Below, piece after piece: positions 8,373-16,837 of a stretch of DNA of 64,000 nt. The stretch is taken from positions 1-64,000 of the forward strand of contig NZ_WNJL01000011.1 of assembly GCF_010378095.1 (NCBI RefSeq), in the 5' to 3' direction. Under the pieces are notes generated by a model. It saw only the letters and a program-made list of their open reading frames with translations, did not search any database and was not told the DNA's origin. The DNA comes from Acidithiobacillus ferrianus. Its GTDB lineage: Bacteria > Pseudomonadota > Gammaproteobacteria > Acidithiobacillales > Acidithiobacillaceae. The stretch's first letter is position 1. Each line of letters begins with the position of its first letter. Position numbers and translations under genes: made by a program.

Positions 8373-10220
8373 ATGGCCAACGATTCCACCCTGCCCGCCA
8401 ACATGGATATCCTTGTTATGGAGCGCAACGTCAGAGGATGGCAGGGGGCGTTTCGGACGAACCCGGCCTTTCATCTGATGCTGACGTTCTTCGTGGGGAT
8501 TGTCGCGGGCTTGGGTGCGGTCGCTTTCCGGCGACTCATCGGTCTGATGCATAATGCCTTCTTCTTCGGTCAGATTTCCTCACGCTTTAATGACTTGCAA
8601 CATTCCGCAGCCAGCATCTGGGGCTTGGGGGTGGTGCTGGTCCCCGTTCTCGGCGGGCTTGTGGTGGTCTGGCTCGTCAGAACTTTTGCGCCAGAAGCCA
8701 AAGGGCACGGCGTACCTGAAGTTATGGATGCCATTTATTATGGGAGCGGCGTTATTCGGCCCGTGGTGGTTCTGGTGAAGGCGCTCGCCTCTTCTATCAG
8801 TATCGGCAGTGGCGGATCGGTAGGACGGGAGGGGCCGATCATTCAGATCGGAGCCGCCTTCGGTTCCAGCCTGGCCCAGTGGTTGCGGTTGCAAGAATGG
8901 CAAAGATTGGGACTGATTGCGGCGGGAGCAGGCGCCGGCATTGCCGCAACATTCAATACCCCGGTGGGCGGCATATTGTTTGCGATCGAACTCATGCTGG
9001 TGGAAGTCAGTGCACGGACGCTGGTTCCGGTCATGATCGCTACAGGTACCGCCGCCTTCGTATCACGTCTGTTCCTGGGTAATTATCCGTCGTTTATCAT
9101 CTCTCAGCACATTGTCAACCAGACCTTGCGCCAAAGCGCCGACACCTATGCCGCCTATGTTCTGCTCGGCCTTCTGGCGGGCGGGGCCGGCCTGCTGTTC
9201 ACAAGCAGTCTGTATTGGACCGAGGATCGCTTCGAACACTGGATCAAAAATCCCTACGCACGACACGCCGCGGGCATGCTGGGCGTGGGCTTGGTCATTT
9301 ATTTCATGATCACCTTTACCGGTCATTACTACGTAGAAGGCGTGGGTTATGCGACGGTTCAGGATATCCTCGACGGCGTCATCGCGCAGCCCGGTTTTCT
9401 CCTGCTCCTGCTTTTACTGAAGATCCTGACTTTTTCCGTTACGCTGGGTTCCGGGGGGTCAGGGGGTGTGTTCTCTCCCGCGCTGTATGTCGGAGCGGCG
9501 CTGGGCGGGCTATATGCCGTCATCGCCAACCATTTACTGCCGGGAATCGGGGTCAGCATGACTATCGCGGCCGCCTTGGGGATGGCCGGGATGGTCGCCG
9601 CATCTACCGGTGCCGCCGTTACTGGTGCCGTGATGATTTTTGAAATGACCAGCGACTACCACATTATCATTCCCTTGATTATCGTCGCCTCCCTGGCCTT
9701 TGGGGTCCGTCGACTGATGACGAGGGAAACGGTTTACACGCGCAAACTGATCCGCCGCGGTCATTTCATTCCTGAGGCGCGACACAGTAATCTCTACCTG
9801 ATGCTTCCGGCAGGAGAGTTTATTGAAACCCCGCTGATCCGTGTAAAAGGTGGCCGGACGCTGGCAGATATCGCGGTACTGCTCCATCGCGGCCGTGAAA
9901 TACCGCACATCCTGGTCGTCGAAGGAACGCAACCCCGTGCCGTACTGACCGCCCCGCACGTACGTGACCTGTTGCGACACCGACAAATCTCGACCCCCAT
10001 AGAAAATTTCGCCAGTGCGGATTGGTTTAGTGTTCCTGTGGATTACCAAATATATGATTTGGTCGCCCGGTTCCGTGCCACCCATCATGAATGCGCGCTA
10101 CTCTGCCGGATCGATCCCCCGGAACATCACGAAGATGTCGTAGCCATTGTGACGATTGAGGATGTGCTGGCCTACACCTCCCTGCCCATGCGCTTGCTAC
10201 GCCCTCACATGACGCAGTGA
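8373..10220 (+). CDS. ClC family chloride channel/transporter with C-terminal CBS-like domains
   Basis: An integral membrane anion channel or H+/Cl- exchanger of 615 aa. ATG 8373 is preferred to GTG 8367 because CGGAG lies seven bases before it. Family signatures are present in order: the GSGGSVGREGP segment with the gating glutamate, AGAGIAATFNTPVGGILFAIE, and GSGGSGGVFSPALYVGA. Ten or more hydrophobic segments fill residues 25-450. The remaining 165 residues look like a divergent CBS pair (VAIVTIEDVLAY at the end), which often binds nucleotides. Chloride control matters to acid-loving bacteria, so a role in acid or chloride tolerance is plausible. The divergent LysR gene is the likely regulator. 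Confidence 0.92.
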   Translation: MANDSTLPANMDILVMERNVRGWQGAFRTNPAFHLMLTFFVGIVAGLGAVAFRRLIGLMHNAFFFGQISSRFNDLQHSAASIWGLGVVLVPVLGGLVVVWLVRTFAPEAKGHGVPEVMDAIYYGSGVIRPVVVLVKALASSISIGSGGSVGREGPIIQIGAAFGSSLAQWLRLQEWQRLGLIAAGAGAGIAATFNTPVGGILFAIELMLVEVSARTLVPVMIATGTAAFVSRLFLGNYPSFIISQHIVNQTLRQSADTYAAYVLLGLLAGGAGLLFTSSLYWTEDRFEHWIKNPYARHAAGMLGVGLVIYFMITFTGHYYVEGVGYATVQDILDGVIAQPGFLLLLLLLKILTFSVTLGSGGSGGVFSPALYVGAALGGLYAVIANHLLPGIGVSMTIAAALGMAGMVAASTGAAVTGAVMIFEMTSDYHIIIPLIIVASLAFGVRRLMTRETVYTRKLIRRGHFIPEARHSNLYLMLPAGEFIETPLIRVKGGRTLADIAVLLHRGREIPHILVVEGTQPRAVLTAPHVRDLLRHRQISTPIENFASADWFSVPVDYQIYDLVARFRATHHECALLCRIDPPEHHEDVVAIVTIEDVLAYTSLPMRLLRPHMTQ

Positions 10221-10539
10221 CAGGGGCATTCTAATGGAACTTTCCGTATGGTTTCATCGCAGTTTTGAGCGGCATTTGACGGCCCTGATGACCGCTTTTG
10301 CCGTACGCCGTGTGTTTTTACAGGACAGTATTCATATACCCTGCCATTGCCCCGCGAGGGGCATAGCGTTCTGGAAAACCATTATATCGGCGAAGAGAAG
10401 GTGGATGACAAATGATCCGCATTCTCATACCCCACAGCCTCATTTTTTAAAATGAGTTACCCGCTTGAGATGATGAGGGAACCAACAACATCATATTTTT
10501 GTCAATAGACTGGAATGGGACCATGATAAGGATATAGCA
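10221..10539. other. Intergenic region with a weak small ORF
   Basis: About 320 bases. A 73-codon ORF at 10234-10455 on the plus strand starts 14 bases after the ClC stop, but its composition is unconvincing. A second frame in the same stretch ends in a more protein-like tail (REGHSVLENHYIGEEK). This may be a decayed gene. No RNA gene or clear terminator was seen. Confidence 0.3.
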
Positions 10540-10818
10540 ATGTCATACTGCAACATTGTCACTGTTTCTTTGCTTTCCATATTGTTTTTATCTGGATGCT
10601 CTGGTGTAACATCTAATGAGTCTCCATATCCGCATAAAAGCGTGGCATGGTTTTCAAGAACAAAAAATACTGAAGCACTTCATACTCAGCTCAGTTGGTG
10701 TGCCAAGAACAACCCCGATATGTCCTTACATTCTTGCGCAATAGCAAAAAAAGCCTACCTACAGATAGGCGGTCAGTGGAATGCAATGACAATACGGCTA
10801 CTTAAATCTAATGCATAA
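10540..10818 (+). CDS. Small lipoprotein resembling EexN entry-exclusion lipoproteins
   Basis: A 92-aa predicted lipoprotein. A hydrophobic signal with lipobox LFLSGC puts the lipidated Cys near residue 20. The mature part has WF near residue 38, then SWCAKNN and CAIAKKAY, with two cysteines spaced as in the EexN family (WF, then LxWCxxN, then CxxAxxA). EexN proteins are coded in conjugative type IV secretion loci and block entry of related plasmids. No conjugation genes are present here, so it is an orphan, probably a remnant of an element or a related envelope protein. Its codons are more AT-rich than its neighbours', which suggests transfer. Confidence 0.6.
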   Translation: MSYCNIVTVSLLSILFLSGCSGVTSNESPYPHKSVAWFSRTKNTEALHTQLSWCAKNNPDMSLHSCAIAKKAYLQIGGQWNAMTIRLLKSNA

Positions 10819-10871
10819 GCAATCAATAATTCGTTAACGATGACTCCAATAGCCCTATAAAAGGATAAATT

Positions 10872-12269
10872 ATGACTACCCCGCAAAACGCTTTGGACGT
10901 GCGTGAGCGTCGATCCATTATTGCCTTGGCCGGAATATTTGGTTTACGCCTGCTCGGCTTGTTTCTGGTATTACCGGTGTTTTCCGTGTATGCCCACGGA
11001 CTGCATGGGGCAACACGCCATCCGGTACTCATCGGCGTTGCTCTGGGTGCTTACGGTCTGACCCAGGCCATTTTTCAAATTCCCTTCGGCAAATTGTCAG
11101 ATAAGTGGGGCAGAAAACCCGTCATTGCGGCGGGGCTCCTCATTTTTGCCATTGGCAGCGTCATCGCCGCACAGGCCACCAGCATCGAATGGCTGCTGGT
11201 GGGGCGCATCATACAGGGTGCAGGTGCCGTAGCCGCCGCCATCATCGCGCTCACCGCGGATCTGGTGCGCGAAGAACGCTGGACCAAGGCTATGGCCACC
11301 ATTGGCATTACCATTGGCATCAGCTTTAGCGTGTCGCTGGTGCTATCCGCGCCGTTAGCACAATGGGTTGGGGTGCAAGGGATCTTTTGGTTGACGGCGG
11401 GGCTGTCCATCCTCGCCATCGGCGTGCTCTACAAGGTGATTCCGGCTGTCCCGGCACGCTTCCATCGCGATGCCGAAATGAATCCTGCTGCGCTGAAGGA
11501 CGTACTGAGGAATCCCAACCTGCTCCGTTTGGACTTCGGCATATTCTCACTCCACACGGGCCTGACAGCGCTCTTCGTAGTGCTGCCCTTGGTACTCATC
11601 GATCCGCAGCATCCTCTTCTCTCAGAGGCGGATCAGTGGATGTTGTATCTCCCGGTCATGCTGCTTTCTTTCGTGGCGATGGTCCCCTTTATCATTGTCG
11701 GTGAGGCCAAGCACCGCCTCCGAGAAGTCTTTGTGCTGGCGATTGCGGTCTTGCTGGCCGCGGTCATCTGGATGGCGCTCTCCAATCACAGTATCTGGTC
11801 TATTGCCACCGCGCTCTTCTTGTTTTTTGTGGGGTTCAATGTGCTGGAGGCAAGCTTACCTTCCCTGGTGGCCAAATTCTGCCATCCGGGCGCCAAGGGA
11901 ACGGCCACGGGCGTGTATACCACGGCGGAGTTTCTCGGGGCTTTCAGTGGCGGCTTGTTGGGAGGATTACTTTATCTGCCCGATCAACACAACTACAGTG
12001 ATGTTTTTTGGGCTATAGCGGCCATCTATTTGATCTGGTTGATAGTGGCGCTCACGATGCAGCAGCCGCGTTACGTCGCCACCAGGATATTTCCTCTTCC
12101 TCCCGATAGCCAAGATAACACGCAACTCACCCGGCAACTTCTGCAATTGCCCGGAGTAGTGGAAGTGGCGGTTTTCCCGGATGAGGGCGCGGTGTATTGC
12201 AAGGTAGAGAGCAAAATATACGATGACGAGCGGGTGCGATCCGTCATTAGGTATGCAAGCCAAACATAG
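10872..12269 (+). CDS. yajR: YajR-like MFS transporter with C-terminal YAM domain
   Basis: A 465-aa major facilitator protein with 12 predicted membrane helices. The family motif A is clear (GKLSDKWGRKP near residue 75), as is the helix-4 arginine motif (GRIIQGAGAVAAA). After the last helix, about 65 soluble residues (TRQLLQLPGVVEVAVFPDEG, then VYCKV) have the ferredoxin-like fold signature of the YAM domain found in YajR. Length matches E. coli YajR (about 454). It is probably a proton-driven exporter; the substrate is not known. The cytochrome b561 gene follows after 31 bases and may be cotranscribed. Confidence 0.85.
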   Translation: MTTPQNALDVRERRSIIALAGIFGLRLLGLFLVLPVFSVYAHGLHGATRHPVLIGVALGAYGLTQAIFQIPFGKLSDKWGRKPVIAAGLLIFAIGSVIAAQATSIEWLLVGRIIQGAGAVAAAIIALTADLVREERWTKAMATIGITIGISFSVSLVLSAPLAQWVGVQGIFWLTAGLSILAIGVLYKVIPAVPARFHRDAEMNPAALKDVLRNPNLLRLDFGIFSLHTGLTALFVVLPLVLIDPQHPLLSEADQWMLYLPVMLLSFVAMVPFIIVGEAKHRLREVFVLAIAVLLAAVIWMALSNHSIWSIATALFLFFVGFNVLEASLPSLVAKFCHPGAKGTATGVYTTAEFLGAFSGGLLGGLLYLPDQHNYSDVFWAIAAIYLIWLIVALTMQQPRYVATRIFPLPPDSQDNTQLTRQLLQLPGVVEVAVFPDEGAVYCKVESKIYDDERVRSVIRYASQT

Positions 12270-12300
12270 ATGCGGCGAACAATGAAAAACGGAGGTCATT

Positions 12301-12879
12301 ATGCAAAAAGTCGCATGGGATGGCGGCACAAGGTGGCTACATGTCGGCCTATCTACTACATTGACATTTGAATTGTTCGGTGGCTTTTTGGTTTCCGATC
12401 CAAATACCAGACTGTACTTCATTATTCATGAGTGGGGTGGTCTCTTGGCCACAAGCATCCTCGTGGTAGAGTGGTTATGGATCTACGCCGATGGGCAGTC
12501 AAAAATTCTTTTTCCATGGAACAGTGAGGGAATGTCGCTAATAAAGACAGACATTCTAGCTCTATTTAAAGGAAAACTACCGCAGGCGGGACGCACTGTT
12601 GGTCTGCCCGGATTCTGGCATGGCATTGGAGTCCTCACCATGACCGGCTTGGCGATTACTGGCGTACTCATTTTTCTCGTAATCCCCGGTGGGCGCGGTG
12701 CATCTTCGTCCTCAGCCGGCGCCGCCGATTTTACCATGCTTTCCGGAGTTCATAGAGAGGTTTCCTATATCGCATGGATTTATTGGATTGGTCATGTTTC
12801 AGCTTCCATCCTTCATCAGACACGAGGTGATCCTGTCTTTCATGCGATTTTTTTAGGAGCGACCAAGCCGCGCAAATGA
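12301..12879 (+). CDS. Cytochrome b561-type membrane protein
   Basis: A 192-aa four-helix membrane protein of the b-type cytochrome family that includes cytochrome b561 and hydrogenase cytochrome b subunits. Candidate heme ligands are His in WDGGTRWLHVGLS (helix 1), IIHEWGG (helix 2), FWHGIGVL (helix 3) and IYWIGHVSASILHQ (helix 4). It likely passes electrons between the quinone pool and an unidentified partner. No partner oxidoreductase lies beside it, and the YajR gene upstream gives no hint. The start is ATG with GGAGG eight bases upstream. Confidence 0.75.
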   Translation: MQKVAWDGGTRWLHVGLSTTLTFELFGGFLVSDPNTRLYFIIHEWGGLLATSILVVEWLWIYADGQSKILFPWNSEGMSLIKTDILALFKGKLPQAGRTVGLPGFWHGIGVLTMTGLAITGVLIFLVIPGGRGASSSSAGAADFTMLSGVHREVSYIAWIYWIGHVSASILHQTRGDPVFHAIFLGATKPRK

Positions 12880-12980
12880 TAGATATCAGTAGTTGTTTCA
12901 CAGTGGTTAATACAGTAATTAAATAGATGATAACAATCGCCACGCCAGTCGCTCGACAGAGAATTAGTGGAGAATATTAA

Positions 12981-13190
12981 ATGTCAAAATACACAGAGAA
13001 AATAATAAAATACTTTTTGTTTTTTAGCATCACGCCAGCAGTCGGAGCAATCATATACTTTTCATTTAAAGCTTTTGGGATAGATATTGGATTTAAATAT
13101 ATTATATATTTAATGATATTAGTTTTTCTTGTGAAGCTTATTGTAGGTGGAGTAGTTATCACCGTCTTCAGGAAAAATAAAGAAGGATGA
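12981..13190 (+). CDS. Small hypothetical membrane protein
   Basis: A 69-aa protein with two predicted membrane helices (about 10-30 and 38-60) and positively charged ends (MSKYTEKIIK and FRKNKEG). GTGGAGA lies about nine bases before the ATG. No family was recognised. It marks the beginning of the AT-rich stretch that runs to about 16.74 kb, and its codon use is unlike the GC-rich neighbours. Confidence 0.5.
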   Translation: MSKYTEKIIKYFLFFSITPAVGAIIYFSFKAFGIDIGFKYIIYLMILVFLVKLIVGGVVITVFRKNKEG

Positions 13191-13644
13191 CTCCCACAAT
13201 AGATGAAGCCTTGAATTCGGACGATTGCGCACATTCCCCTGTGGACAAGCATCATTCGGATACATCACCAGCAATTGTGCTATCTTTCTTTAACCCGGAA
13301 AGCATCTCCCATCCTCATCACGCCGCGAGGTTCTACCCCCACCCTGTATAAGGTTACTGCTGTTGCTACTTTTCCTCATTACCCTCGGGTCATAACAGGC
13401 CGCCTAAAGCTTCATGGCGCCGGATCAATACCCCCGGACACCCCAAAAAACAACCCGCGCCGACCATCACCTCCTGCCTAGGCACAATGGCTTCACAGCA
13501 CTCTACCCCATACCACTCGATCTGCCGAAGAGCCGTTATTTAGATATATCTAATGAGCGTCAAGTGGGGCTAGAAGGTATCAGCGCACCATTCTGGATCA
13601 AATGCACCACATTGATGCAATAAAACGGCGATAATAGTGCAGTT
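13191..13644. other. Non-coding left flank of the AT-rich island
   Basis: About 450 bases with no supported gene. It contains one copy of the direct repeat that flanks the peptide operon (13399-13430). Short ORFs at 13275-13481 and 13414-13623 have proline-rich, low-quality translations and no ribosome binding sites. Confidence 0.4.
13399..13430 (+). repeat. Left copy of island-flanking direct repeat
   Basis: A 32-base stretch (from gccgcctaaag to ccggatcaata) matching 16763-16794 in the same orientation at 27 of 32 positions, including an uninterrupted CTTCATGG and GCCGGATCAATA. The two copies bracket the AT-rich peptide operon, as target-site or recombination repeats would. They could also be two copies of a dispersed element. 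Confidence 0.5.
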
Positions 13645-13809
13645 ATGAAGAACGAAATGGCCTCAGAGATTTACGCAACCTTATTAACAGCTTTTGTTCA
13701 TGCATGCAATTTACTATTTTTATTGATATATATTTTCACGACCCAGAGGCTTGCAGTTTACCGCACCGTTTTGGCACAGATTATGCTGGAATACAACGGG
13801 CCAAGGTAA
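13645..13809 (+). CDS. Possible 54-aa small membrane protein
   Basis: An ATG-started ORF of 54 codons with one strong hydrophobic segment (LLTAFVHACNLLFLLIYIF) and a basic C-terminal part. Its stop lies in the loop of the perfect hairpin at 13786-13830. No ribosome binding site is evident, so it may not be translated. It could also be leader RNA of the downstream peptide operon. Confidence 0.25.
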   Translation: MKNEMASEIYATLLTAFVHACNLLFLLIYIFTTQRLAVYRTVLAQIMLEYNGPR

Positions 13810-13830
13810 ATTTGGCCCGTTGTATTCCAG
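13786..13830 (+). promoter_or_regulatory. Perfect 19-bp inverted repeat (hairpin) upstream of the peptide gene
   Basis: Arms at 13786-13804 and 13812-13830 are exact reverse complements over 19 bases with a 7-base loop (GGTAAAT). The right arm ends 34 bases before the peptide start codon. No T-run follows, so it is not a standard rho-independent terminator. It could be an operator, an attenuator or mRNA-stabilising structure, or an element end. It is unusually strong for its AT-rich surroundings. Confidence 0.65.
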
Positions 13831-13864
13831 GAGTATCTATTGTCATCAATACGAGGATTTGAAT

Positions 13865-14008
13865 ATGAGCATTGAAAATAGAATGAAACCAAAAGGCCCT
13901 TCATCAATTACTTCTTTTGTAGTTACAGTAGCCATGTCTCCAAACAGAAAACGCTCAGAAAAAATAAAGGCAGCATTAATACAAACTGTTAGAAAATTAG
14001 GGACTTGA
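13865..14008 (+). CDS. 47-aa basic peptide, candidate RiPP precursor
   Basis: A short gene starting at ATG 13865 with GAGG about eight bases upstream. The peptide is MSIENRMKPKGPSSITSF, then VVTVAMSPNRKRSEK, then a basic amphipathic tail (IKAALIQTVRKLGT). It has no signal peptide and no Cys. It stands first in a set followed by a carboxymuconolactone-decarboxylase-like protein, an MFS transporter and a HExxH-type putative peptide-modifying enzyme. A role as the substrate peptide is inferred from that position and its size; no known precursor family was recognised. A short regulatory or toxic peptide is the alternative. Confidence 0.55.
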   Translation: MSIENRMKPKGPSSITSFVVTVAMSPNRKRSEKIKAALIQTVRKLGT

Positions 14009-14070
14009 AAAGAGGCGCGGAGTAGTCACCAAGAAAATCCACGCCATTTTATGTTGCTAGAGATTACAAC

Positions 14071-14451
14071 ATGACTATTGCAGAAGATAATTGGAATCTG
14101 ATAAAAAAATTTACAAATCTTACCTTGGAAGATATTGAAAAACAATTTGTCCAAATATTTCCAGATTTAGCTAACAAGATAATAGATGACATATATGGTT
14201 CTGCATATCGCAGGAAACATATAAGCATGAAAACAAGGCACTTAATAACAATCGGAATAATTAGTGCGATGGGTGGCTGTGAGAATCAGTTGCAATTCCA
14301 GCTTAAGGCGGCTCTTAGTTTAGGAATAACACCCGAAGAAATCAGAGAAGCTTTTATACAAGTAGCTGTTTTTGCTGGAAACGCGAGAGCAATCAATTCG
14401 GCAACTATATTTCATTCCATACTAACAGAAGAAAAAATAAATAATGATTAA
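14071..14451 (+). CDS. Carboxymuconolactone decarboxylase family protein
   Basis: A 126-aa all-helical protein with the CMD/AhpD-like core: TRHLITIGIISAMGG, then LKAALSLGITPEEIREAFIQ and VAVFAGNARAINS. Single-domain CMD proteins of this size usually form ring oligomers. The CxxC pair of the peroxidase AhpD is absent, with only one Cys at GGCENQ, so a thiol peroxidase role is unlikely. Its stop overlaps the ATG of the following transporter, indicating translational coupling and a shared pathway with the island peptide. The reaction is unknown. Confidence 0.75.
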   Translation: MTIAEDNWNLIKKFTNLTLEDIEKQFVQIFPDLANKIIDDIYGSAYRRKHISMKTRHLITIGIISAMGGCENQLQFQLKAALSLGITPEEIREAFIQVAVFAGNARAINSATIFHSILTEEKINND

Positions 14452-15753
14452 AAAATCCATAAAACTTATTGACTTTATATACGTGTACGCGACCATAAGC
14501 ATCACACAGACATCGGTGTCAAGAATTTTTTGTTATACTGCACTTGGTATTTTATTAAAATAGCGCATTCCAGTCAGGACTTGTCTCTAATGCTAATGGT
14601 TTCGTGGATAGCCAATACAGTATCCTTGTTGGCGTCGAATATTATTTCTCAAAGATATGGTTATAATTACACTATAAAAATTATATCTGTCACTGTATCA
14701 TCCGCATTAATTTTATATTTAATTTTTTCTGAATTTGTTCATATAAAGCAACATCAGAATTATATTCTGATGTTATTATCAATAATCGGTGTAACACTTT
14801 CTTCGGCAACAGCCATGCTCATCCCATTATCCACCCCAATAATAGCCACAGCATCAAATGACATATTTTCCATGAAAAGGAGAATAAAGATTTTATCCAA
14901 TACATTTATTCTTAATCTTATCTTAGGAACCTTTCTTGGCGGGCTCATCATTAACGTTTATGGAGGGGGATCAGCAATACTAGTTGATTCCGTGCTTTCT
15001 ATTTTTGGGGTTATATTATCTCTCGTATTTTATATTGTGTACCCAAAAAATAAATTAAAGCCTGACAGTAAAAAAAGAAACCCGATAGATCAGTTGCGAG
15101 AAGGGGCGAAATATGTATTTTACACTCCTCCGGAAAGGGTTATAGCAACGGTTTCCATGATGGTAAACATGGTTATAACTCCAGTTATATTTCTTATATT
15201 TCCTGTTGTGATTTTAAACGGCGGGCACTCAATAATAGACGTTTCATTGGCAGAAGTGCTTGTTGGTGTCGGAATATTAATGTCGTCATCATTCCTCTTA
15301 AGATTGACAGACAGACTGCTATCTCCGCACAGTATCGTTTCTTTAAGCATATTAATATGCACAGTGTCATTGGTGTTGATTATGTTCTCAGACTCCATTA
15401 TCTGCTTGTTTTTTTCGGCCTTATTGATAGGTGTTGGTTTATCTTTGTTTAATGTGACATCAAATACAAAAAGAGCATTATCAATTCCGGAAAGGCATTT
15501 ACCGAACATGGAGGGATTTTTATTGTTTTTGTGCACAGCATCAATTCCTCTTGGGTTTTTTATGACAAAGTATTTCTTAAAAATAAATCATATTGAATAT
15601 ATTTTATTTATATTCATTGGGATTTTATTTTCTGCCGTGCTGATTTCTTCTTCATCAAAATCATTAAAATCCATGCTTAATGATAGCCATGAAGAAGGAG
15701 TTAAGTATTACGAACGAGTTTATAAGCACATATTCAGTGGAGATATGGCGTGA
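14444..15753 (+). CDS. MFS transporter of the island operon, N-terminus in a different frame
   Basis: A membrane exporter-like protein with about 12 hydrophobic helices, AT-rich. ATG 14444 overlaps the stop of the CMD gene, but that frame reads only 39 codons (ending GILLK) before TAG at 14561-14563. The rest, about 400 residues from IAHSSQDLSL, is read in the -1 frame. Together they give a normal MFS_3-like helix 1 and loop, so a one-base loss at the AAAA run 14557-14560 is the simple explanation. A TTG at 14530 (407 aa) is the fallback start. The 3' end overlaps the GTG of the HExxH gene by four bases. Export of the island peptide product is inferred. Confidence 0.65.
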
Positions 15754-16679
15754 GTTACTCGTTTTTCCCTGATAAAAATACTGCCAAGCATTTGCATGCT
15801 CAATATATAGATAGACTGCACTCTGGTTATTTAGAGTTGTTGGAAGAAATTAAAGTGAACAAGCCTGAAATAATGACCGATGAACTCCTGGATGCATTTA
15901 GCAATGTGCAGCCATCACAATATAATGGATTCCACTGCTTTACATATCATAGCGTACTTAATCTTCTAGGAAAAGATGAAACAAAAAAGGCTATCTCGCT
16001 GATGACGGATGTATTTTGAAATTGTTGTTATGCAGATAGATATACCCGCGGTAAACATGTTTCCGAAGATATATTCAATATGATTTTCTCGCAATCCGAA
16101 CTGCCTGAAGATGGCCTTAATCTGACTAGGGTTAATGATAATGATGTTCCCGCTCTGGTAGAAAATCTTGAGCAAGGAATGATAATGCTAGAAGGCGCTC
16201 GCAATAATATTTTGAGTGAGATTTATTTTTCCGTGAAAGCAATAGTATTTTTTACTCAGCCAGAGAAGGACTATCAAGTTCTTTCTTTTACAGGCGACAT
16301 GATGCAAACATTGATTTTTATAAATGGGAAAAAGGATAATAGCCATGTATTTATAATTGATAAACTTATACATGAAGCCGCTCATACTTACCTTTTTCTG
16401 ATAAATCTTCATGAGGAGATGGTTCTTAATTCGCGGGAGAAAATATATGCTTCCCCACTTAGAAGTGATAAACGTGATATGTTTGGTATATACCATTCAA
16501 CCTTTGTTATTCAAAGATTGATATTTTCTTTTGGTAATATACTAATCCATTCATCAAATTTAACGGAACCAGATCATTGTGCAATTAGAGATCTTGTGAA
16601 TATGTACTATCAGAAGCTAGATCAAGGGTATGAGGTTACAAAAAATACGGAAAATTATCAAAGCTGGCTGAGAACTTGA
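15750..16679 (+). pseudogene. HExxH-type putative peptide-modification enzyme, interrupted by an in-frame TGA
   Basis: One reading frame of 310 codons from a GTG that overlaps the transporter stop (GTGA; GGAG upstream), with a single TGA at 16017-16019. The C-terminal part carries LIHEAAHTYLFL, then ASPLRSDKRDMFGIYHSTF, the arrangement of the HExxH-motif putative peptide-modification family associated with ribosomally made peptides and linked to alpha-ketoglutarate-dependent beta-hydroxylation. In that family, HExxH and probably the later His bind iron. The N-terminal 89 residues (FHCFTYHSVLNLLG) belong to the same protein. If TGA stops translation, a restart at ATG 16080 (199 aa) would keep the motif. 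The extreme C-terminus may also be frame-changed. Confidence 0.65.
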
Positions 16680-16762
16680 TAGATGAAGGACAAAGTGCAG
16701 CCATAGAGATGAAGAAATTGCTTATAACAGGCTAAAACGCCCTCCCCGCAAGCGTAAAGTAT

Positions 16763-16794
16763 GCCGCTCAAGACTTCATGGGGCCGGATCAATA
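16763..16794 (+). repeat. Right copy of island-flanking direct repeat
   Basis: Matches 13399-13430 at 27 of 32 positions in direct orientation. It lies between the end of the AT-rich operon and the GC-rich dehydrogenase gene, where base composition returns to the chromosomal norm. Both copies also have ATAACAGGC a short distance upstream. Confidence 0.5.
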
Positions 16795-16837
16795 GTGGGG
16801 TTGATCCTCCTCGACGCTCGGGAACGATTACAGCGCC

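Noticed and set aside
12977..13255. 92-codon minus-strand ORF
   Set aside because: The opposite-strand ORF at 12981 has a good ribosome binding site and a normal two-helix protein; the minus reading has no start signal.
13275..13623. Short plus-strand ORFs in the island's left flank
   Set aside because: Proline-rich, no ribosome binding site, overlapping the repeat copy; not credible genes.
16017..16019. TGA in the HExxH gene as a selenocysteine codon
   Set aside because: The position is outside the catalytic motif, no SECIS-like hairpin was seen downstream, and the operon shows another lesion, so a nonsense mutation is simpler.
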